Assembly (NCBI GenBank): GCA_937944175.1
Contig: CALDZW010000042.1
Location: forward strand, 1 to 12,992
Length of the DNA stretch: 12,992 nucleotides
Direction: 5' to 3'
Origin: an uncultured Candidatus Altimarinota bacterium
GTDB lineage: Bacteria; Patescibacteriota; Gracilibacteria; BD1-5; UBA6164
The stretch's first letter is position 1; every line of letters begins with the position of its first letter. The notes beneath the pieces are model-generated. The model saw nothing but the letters and a program-made list of their open reading frames with translations, had not been told where the DNA came from and ran no database searches. Made by a program: the position numbers and the translations under genes. Shown here piece by piece: positions 7,150 to 12,992 of the stretch.

Positions 7150-9903
7150 TTATTCATTTTCATTTTCTATTTCTGTTTCTATTTCTGTTTCTGTTTCAAT
7201 GATTTGAAACTCTTCTAGATTGATATCATATATAATGGATGTTTCAATATCTTGTTTTTTCAAAAGAAAGTTATTATATTTTATTTTAAAAATATCCAAC
7301 TGATCAAAGAATGTTTGCATTTTTTCTCTGAATGAAAACACTTCAATATTTCCTTTTATAGTAACTTTTTTTCATAAGATATTATCTCTCTCAAGGTTTC
7401 TAGAAAGAGTATATGGTAAAACCTCAGTATTAAAAAAGTAATGATTATTTCAATCAAGTTTGTACATTGCATTAAGATCTGCATACATTTTCATATTCTT
7501 TCCTCATTTATTTACAAACATTTTTAATGTTGAATGGTCTATAGTTATTTTAAATTCAGTTTCAGCTTTCTGGACATTCAAATCTTTATACTTTATTTCT
7601 AAGATATCACTTATTATCTTAAACTCACCACTCTTTCACAAAAGTTTTGCAGATTTAAAGACACTAATAACTTGATCTTCTTCATTGTCAGTACCATAGT
7701 CTCCTCATGTGTATATTTCTCAACCTTCTCTTGTTACTGGATGCAATTTTGTAAGCAATACTTTTGAGAAGTCATACTTATCTTTATCCTCATCTTTTGC
7801 TTTAGAAAAAAGTCTCTTGTATTTTTCTTCTTCAATATTAAGATCAAGTGTAATATTTTTTAATTCTTCATAAAATACTCATTCTTTACTCTGAGTAGAA
7901 TAATTATTATTCAATAAATTAATATCAAGGATCCTATTCTCATCATATGGATAAAGTTTCAATGAAAATAGTCAATTTTTCACTCACATCCCTGAAATAT
8001 CATAATAATAATCATCTACAATCTTTACTGTCATATTTGCAGTACTTACTTCAGAAAATTGTCATAAGTATTTTATAAGAGCTTTCTCTGACAATCATTC
8101 TTCCTCCTCCTTATATACTTCTGCAGTAAGTAATTTTTGATTTGATGCTGAATAGTCTTTTTGGTATAATGAGTAATTTCATAATGCTGAAAAATATTCT
8201 TCTAATGTATGAAATAATTCTTTGTATCCTGTAACTACATAATTGTATTTTGAACCTTTTTCTTCTAAAAATGATTTACTATTTTGGTGGAAAACATCAA
8301 TATTTTGTACTGATTGTTTAAGAACAGCAAGCCCATTAATATTTTGTGTTCATACTTTCAGTAACCCTGATTCCTCTCTTCATTCAAAGAAATTTTCTAA
8401 AAGAACCTCTTTCAAAATAGACAGCATATCATAATTATTAATATTAGAAGCAATTACTATTCTATCAGCATTGTCTGAGTTATTCACTATTTTCTTTAAA
8501 TCATTTGTTCATATTGAAAATAACAATATTAGCTGTTCTAATTCAATCACATTTGATGTATTCTTAAATCAAAATAAAACCATTTGCCTTAAATATTCAA
8601 GGTAATATTCATACTTTAGGTCTCAAAAATCTCAATATAGTTTCTGCTCATGGTTATTGTTTAATATTCTATAGATCTGCTTATCTCATATAAAGTTATA
8701 CCTATCAAAGTAATGTTGTAGAGGAATTGATCAATGGACATTTTTTTGTATTCATTTACTCAATATTGCTCATAAATTTTGACTAATATATTTTTGATTA
8801 TCAGCAATATCATAGAGTCCATATATATACATTTTCTCAATAAGATTTGATATTTTTTCATATGATTGTATGTCTAAAAGTTTGAGATTTTCAAGATCAT
8901 CACGTATTTTTTTTGAAACCTGTGGGTCAACTTTCTTCAAGTTCAACAGTTCATATGTACTTCTGAGAATCATGTTTTTATAAAAGACTGATTTCTTTTC
9001 TTTATTATAGAATAATGAAAAATATTTACTAATATATCTTGATCAAGGAAAATCTTTTACTGTAGTCTTTTGAAGAATATTCAAATGTGTAATATACTGG
9101 ATTTGTTGATTAAGAAAATCTGTAAGTGAATTCTGAACAAATTTTTGTTGTTTTTCATTCTGAGTAAATGGTATTTTATCAACAGTCTGAAGTTCTAAAA
9201 AATTCTCATAAAAATATCCTAAAGTTCCTAACTGAGAAACCCTCAAACTATCAAGACCTTTCCTGAGCTTAAATCTTTGTTTGTTAAATTCTAGGTACAT
9301 GTGAGGAAACAGGAACGTATTAATTGTCTTCTCTGAGGTATTTTGGTTTATAAAATCAAGCTCTAAAAGTGAACTAAAAGAAGCAATTGTTGCTCTCTCT
9401 TTCGAATTATGAATATACAACATACCATTATTCTCCAAATATACTTCATAAATATCTGAAGATAATAACACTTTTTTCGAAACATTCTTAAAATCAAAGA
9501 TGAAATCCCCCTCAAGATCTTTGATTGAAACAGTGATGAGCTCATCTGTATTACTTACTTCATAAAAAGGAGTATTTGAATAAATTGTGGAATATAAATC
9601 TATTCCATTTTTGTAAAAGATATCAGAATCCATCCCAGAATCATTGATTGATCATGTATTGATCAGTGTTGATCATGTTTTAGAAGGAACTGTATCTTTA
9701 CTGATGTCTGAGAATGAAATCTCTGTACTTATTATTCATCCACTTCAAGAATTTTCAAGTTGATACTCTCATACTTTTAATTCAAAATCTCTTGGTACGG
9801 CTACTCATGAACCAGATGTTGAGAAAAAACTATAATAAATAAGTGCTGTCAGGAAAAAGCTTCCAATTATTGTAAATACAACTTGTATAATTACTCCTTT
9901 CAT
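7150..9903 (-). CDS. Large membrane-anchored protein of unknown function
   Basis: This is one continuous 917-residue frame once TGA is read as Gly. I do not recognise a family. The N-terminus (MKGVIIQVVFTIIGSFFLTA and about 8 more hydrophobic or aromatic residues) is a single membrane anchor or uncleaved signal, followed by a Ser/Gly/Thr-rich linker up to residue 90. The rest is a long soluble region, rich in Asn, Lys, Tyr and Ser, with alternating β-like stretches (ISTEISFSDIS, VYLENNGMLYIHNS) and helical stretches (LRSTYELLNLKK, QILKYL-like repeats of Leu and Tyr). It contains no obvious catalytic motif and almost no Cys. The last 16 residues are low-complexity Glu/Thr/Ile/Asn from a hexamer DNA repeat. 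Composition and anchor suggest a protein displayed outside the cell membrane. The ATG at 9903 is followed by AAAGGAG, so a slightly later start is conceivable. It stands alone behind a terminator. Confidence 0.88.
7164..7199 (-). repeat. Hexamer tandem repeat at the 3' end of the large gene
   Basis: On the plus strand five copies of TTTCTA or TTTCTG stand in a row, followed by a degenerate TTTCAA. On the coding strand they give alternating Glu with Thr or Ile just before the stop codon. A unit of six bases keeps the reading frame, so copy-number change would alter only tail length. Confidence 0.75.
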
Positions 9904-9954
9904 AAGTTTGTTTGTAAATATTATCTATATGTATGAGTCTATCATATTTTTTAC

Positions 9955-9981
9955 AAAAAAAAAAGAGTTACAGCTCTTTTA
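9955..9981 (-). terminator. Intrinsic terminator after the phospholipase-D-family gene
   Basis: On the minus strand AAAAGAG and CTCTTTT form a 7-pair stem around CTGTAA. A long T-run continues from the 3' arm. It lies 20 bases past the stop of the phospholipase-D-family gene and before the large unknown gene, so it separates these two transcription units. Confidence 0.78.
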
Positions 9982-10000
9982 TTGAACATTTGTCATTTTT

Positions 10001-11059
10001 CTATAAATCTGATTCAAATAGAGTAGTAAATTTTTTAATAATTTCTTCATTTTTAAGAACAATTCACACTTCTCTATTTTTATCCATACTAGAGAGTGAG
10101 AAGTTTATACTTCCAATAAATAGATATCTACCATCAATAAGAAAAGCTTTTGAATGCATCTTTGGCTTTTGGCTAATTGCTACTATTTTTAAATTTTTAC
10201 TTTTCATGTTATTTTTCTGGTCTTCTTCATATTGTTCAAATCAATTTCTTGAGAGAATTATAGTTACTTTTATTCAAGCGTTTGCCTTTTCTTCTAATAG
10301 TCTTAATAATTTTGAATCTTTCAGGTACTGTGCATATATTTGAATTGAATCAGTAGCTGATTCAACCAAGATTTCTAATTTTCTTCTTGAATAATTTGGT
10401 GATAACAGTAACTGATGATTATACTCTAAACTTTGGGTTCATGCATAACTATCCGCAAATGTTGCTTTTAAAGATGTCACCACTCATTCATCTTGTGTTA
10501 AGATAAACAAATCTCTATTATGAGCAAAGGTTGAATAGCTAAAGTTTCCTGTTGAAATTATAGCTTCATCATCAATAATCATTATCTTGGAATGATTCAG
10601 AGCATAATATTTTGGTGATGACCACACAATATCAATTCATGCCGCCTCTAATTGAGTGAAGTGCTTTTTATTGATATGAACTGCCTTATAAGGAGAATGT
10701 TCAAGAACTACCTTCACATCTACTCATCTTTTTTTTGCTTTTATTAAACTCTCCTTTATTCTTGTTTCTGTTAACATATACACCTCCACATGCACAACTC
10801 TTTTGGCACTATTAATTTTTGATACTATTGTATCTAGAAGTTTTACATATGGAGTATAAAAGAACTCTGTACTTTCAAGTTTTCTAATTTTTTCTACTGA
10901 AAATTCTTCTAATTTTTCTTCAATTTTCTCGGCTCATATTTTGTTTTGTTCTTGTGATTGAGTGTGTTGAAAAAATTTTTCTCATTCAAAGTATGAAAAA
11001 ACTCCTATAAAAACCAGTATAAAAATAAGTGGAAATATTTTTTTAATTATCTGCTGCAT
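10001..11059 (-). CDS. Phospholipase D family protein with N-terminal membrane anchor
   Basis: The 352-residue protein has two HKD catalytic motifs, the signature of the phospholipase D superfamily (phospholipases, cardiolipin synthases, some nucleases). They are NHSKIMIIDDEAIISTGNFS (His at about 156) and MHSKAFLIDGRYLFIGSINF (His at about 302). Both have the H-x-K-x4-D spacing and the following G-N or G-S-x-N, so both half-sites look intact. The N-terminus IIKKIFPLIFILVFIGVFSY is a single membrane segment, followed by a Lys/Glu-rich helix (residues about 40-65). The catalytic part therefore probably sits on the outer side of the membrane. The length suits a minimal two-motif enzyme, but cardiolipin synthases usually have two membrane segments and I see one. 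A nuclease of the Nuc type or a transphosphatidylase are both possible. The gene starts 9 bases after dnaJ and so belongs to the same transcript. Confidence 0.9.
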
Positions 11060-11068
11060 ATTTTGTAA

Positions 11069-12163
11069 TTATCCAAAAATATTTTCAAGTATTCCTTTCT
11101 TATTATTCACATTAATTTTTTTCTCTTTTGCTATCTCATTATACAGTTCTCTTTCCTTTGAAGAGAGCTTTTTAGCAACCTTTATTGATATATTAATAAA
11201 TAAATCTCACTTTGTATCATATGACACATCTTTGACTCAGTCTCAATCAAAAGTAAGCACTGATCCAAATTGTGTTCATTGTGGAATTTCAATTTTTCTC
11301 TTTCCTATTACAGGAATATTGATTTCTTTAGTAGTTCCAAGCACGGCCTCAACTACATCAAGTTCAAGATCATAATACAAATTTACTCCTTCTCTTTTGA
11401 GTCATTTTTCTTCAAGGTGTACTCTAAACTTCAAATAGAGATCTCCTGCCTGTTTTGTTCAGATTCATGAATTTCATTCTCATTCAAGCTTGATAATCAT
11501 GCCATCATCTATACCAGCTGGAATATCAATTTCTTTCTCTTTTTTGTTGTTTGTTCTTTTTTTTCAGTGACAAATATCACAGAGTTTTTCAAATGATTCT
11601 CCTGTTCCACTACAGGTTTGACACACTCATGTTTGTTGAACCACTCAAAACATAGTTTGTTTTGTGTATGTCTGGTATCCAGTACTATTACAGTCACCAC
11701 ATCATTTTTTTCATGATCAACCAGCTCAACTACATTCATTACACTCAGACATCACATCATAACTCACTGTTTTTTTTCATCAAAAAATTGAAGTTTTTAG
11801 ATCAATAGTAATAAATTCTTCAATATCTTCTCATCTTTGTACTCATGATTTTTTTTGCCTTCTATTTCCTCAACCAAAAAAATCACTGAAAATATCACCA
11901 AGATCTACATCTACTCCGCCAAATCATCATCAAAATCATCATCAAGCTGCTCATGAAGTCGTTCAAAAGGTATCATACTGTTGTTTCTTCTGAGGATCAG
12001 AAAGTGTTTGATATGCTTCATTTATTTCCTTGAATTTTGCCTCAGCCTCTTTGTCTCATGCATTTCTATCTGGATGGTATTTCATAGCCATCTTCCTGTA
12101 GGCCTTTTTGATTTCATCAGCTGATGCCCCCTTATTTATTCCAAGTGATCCATATAAATCCAT
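11069..12163 (-). CDS. dnaJ: Chaperone DnaJ (type I Hsp40)
   Basis: DnaJ delivers unfolded proteins to DnaK and stimulates its ATPase. The 364-residue protein has the complete type I order. The J domain includes KKAYRKMAMKYHPDR, with HPD at residues 30-32. A Gly/Phe-rich linker follows (about 70-105). The zinc domain has four motifs, CNEC (141), CGDC (155), CQTC (181) and CDIC (195). The substrate-binding C-terminal domains contain IDIPAGIDDGM, AGDLYLKF, LDVVEAVLGTTKEI and GDLFINI. The linker includes two runs of three consecutive TGA codons, each followed by Phe, exactly where the family has poly-glycine; this strongly supports TGA=Gly. The ATG at 12163 gives the standard MDLYGSLGI N-terminus. 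A likely promoter overlapped by an inverted repeat lies upstream, and a phospholipase-D-family gene follows directly. dnaK and grpE are not in the window. Confidence 0.98.
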
Positions 12164-12190
12164 TGTCTATAATTTATAACTAAATAATAT

Positions 12191-12222
12191 GCATTTTATA
12201 ATCATTTTTATCTAAAATGCAA
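12191..12222 (-). promoter_or_regulatory. Candidate dnaJ promoter overlapped by an inverted repeat
   Basis: On the minus strand TTGCAT (12222-12217) and TATAAA (12200-12195) are spaced 16 bases apart. Transcription would start about 20 bases before the dnaJ ATG. The perfect 8-base inverted repeat GCATTTTA...TAAAATGC (12191-12198 and 12213-12220, 14 bases between) has one half on each promoter box. It does not resemble the CIRCE element (TTAGCACTC-N9-GAGTGCTAA). An operator for a repressor is a reasonable inference, but the base composition makes such AT-rich symmetry less rare than it looks. Confidence 0.5.
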
Positions 12223-12266
12223 TTCTGAAAATTATGTCTTCTTTTAAAAAATCCCTATCTTGAATT

Positions 12267-12290
12267 CTTTCCCTTTCTTCAAAGGGAAAG
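12267..12290 (-). terminator. Strong hairpin between the unknown gene and dnaJ
   Basis: CTTTCCCTTT and AAAGGGAAAG form a perfect 10-pair stem with a GAAG loop on the minus strand, 72 bases after the stop of the unknown partial gene. A run of six T comes only 15 bases later. Its preceding AGGGA could pair with the TCCCT of the 5' arm as an alternative, more terminator-like stem. The role is most likely transcription termination before dnaJ, but the spacing is not canonical. Confidence 0.5.
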
Positions 12291-12362
12291 AGGCTACAAC
12301 TTTAAGTATTAATACCTCTGTAAAACTATTTGGATAAATTTCAGCTTAGTTTTTAGAGTTCA

Positions 12363-12992
12363 TTATTTTTTCTCTTGAAGAAGTGTTTTTCTAAACCACA
12401 ACTTTTCTCATCAAAATAGATACGTAAGATCATAATGAGCTCTTTCTATACTCGTTCCTCTATCTATATATTTCTTTGCTACCCTTCATTCTTGGAGTAC
12501 AGATTCAATCAAGCTAATCTTTTCTGAATAATTCCTCCCTCTCGTAGGAAATTTCACCGTATCAAGGTTATTCATTCAGGCAAAAAATAAATAATTATAG
12601 AGATTCAAATTATCTCACTTTGCATAAAAGTTTCATACTTCTAGAGCTTTTAATTTGGCTGATCCTCATAATTCATGAGTTTTTCTTTTGAGATAATCCA
12701 TTCCTGTTCTCACTGACTGTTGAAGCTCAGTATCAAGTCATTGCAGAACATCTTCTTGCGTATCTGAATATATTTCGTTTTTCACATTTCTTTCAACGTG
12801 TAATAAATATTTAATCCCCTTTGCAAACATAATAATATTTGTATTTCTTGGATCAGAAAAAGGTTTTAAACCATCAAAATAGAGGTCTACCCTATTTCTT
12901 TGCAGCCAGATAATTCTAAATAATTCTTTCTTCTTTGTGAGAATTTCTTCTTCATTGAGATCTCAAAAAGCTGGATGAAATTCATCTAGTTC
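12363..12992 (-). CDS. Protein of unknown function, C-terminal part
   Basis: The last 209 codons of a gene that enters from the right edge; it ends with TAA at 12363. I recognise no family. It appears mostly helical and charged, with segments such as KKKELFRIIWLQRNRVDLYF, FAKGIKYLLHVERNVKNEIY and EKISLIESVLQEGRVAKKYI, and no Cys, no membrane segment and no visible catalytic motif. Several TGA codons are read through in frame. TGG codons also occur, as in IIWLQRN and KLWFRK, so the two codons are kept apart. The start and the N-terminal domain lie outside the window. A hairpin 72 bases downstream may end its transcript. Confidence 0.85.

Noticed and set aside
9648..9680. Three near-copies of TTGATCA(T/G)TG in the large gene
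   Set aside because: They encode a short Thr-Gly-Ser repeat in the linker after the membrane anchor; too short and irregular to be an operator or origin element.
9933..10343. 136-codon plus-strand frame near the end of the phospholipase-D-family gene
   Set aside because: It lies opposite the second HKD motif and its flanks, and its Phe/Ser/Leu-rich product has the composition of an antisense shadow.
366..12163. Genes broken by many stop codons, suggesting pseudogenes or bad assembly
   Set aside because: All the apparent stops are TGA and fall on conserved glycines; TAA and TAG appear only at gene ends. It is a recoded genetic code.

Overview
The window is AT-rich bacterial DNA, and every gene I can support lies on the minus strand, so the genes read from high to low coordinates. 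Read with the standard code, almost every gene breaks into fragments at TGA. Read with TGA as glycine and only TAA/TAG as stops, nine complete or partial long genes open at full family length. TGA then falls on invariant glycines of acetolactate synthase, LepA, KsgA and DnaJ, while TGG still serves for tryptophan. That is genetic code 25, known from Absconditabacteria (SR1) and Gracilibacteria (BD1-5), so the DNA very probably comes from one of these candidate-phylum bacteria.

Layout in transcription order, from the right edge: (1) a partial helical protein of unknown function (12363 to the edge); (2) dnaJ and, 9 bases later, a membrane-anchored phospholipase-D-family protein (12163-10001), with a promoter covered by an inverted repeat in front and a terminator behind; (3) a 917-residue, apparently N-terminally anchored protein of unknown function (9903-7150); (4) a (p)ppGpp-hydrolase-type HD protein and, 12 bases later, an EgtD-like SAM methyltransferase (7034-5169), closed by a strong terminator that overlaps the last stop codon; (5) ksgA and lepA, two ribosome-related genes (5087-2256), lepA with its own likely promoter; (6) the acetolactate synthase genes ilvB and ilvN (2057 to the left edge), preceded by a regulatory leader.

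The most striking element is that ilv leader, at 2078-2194. It has a 16-codon reading frame with seven consecutive Ile/Leu/Val codons, a hairpin over the end of that frame, a segment able to form an antiterminator, and a terminator hairpin with a run of seven T ending 19 bases before ilvB. This is the layout of a translation-coupled attenuator like those of enterobacterial ilv operons, here in a UGA=Gly lineage usually regarded as poor in amino-acid synthesis.

The genes fall into themes rather than one pathway: branched-chain amino-acid synthesis with product-sensing control, ribosome maturation and translation (KsgA, LepA), a possible stringent-response hydrolase, a chaperone, and two envelope-associated proteins. 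I saw no tRNA, rRNA, CRISPR array, insertion sequence or plus-strand gene.
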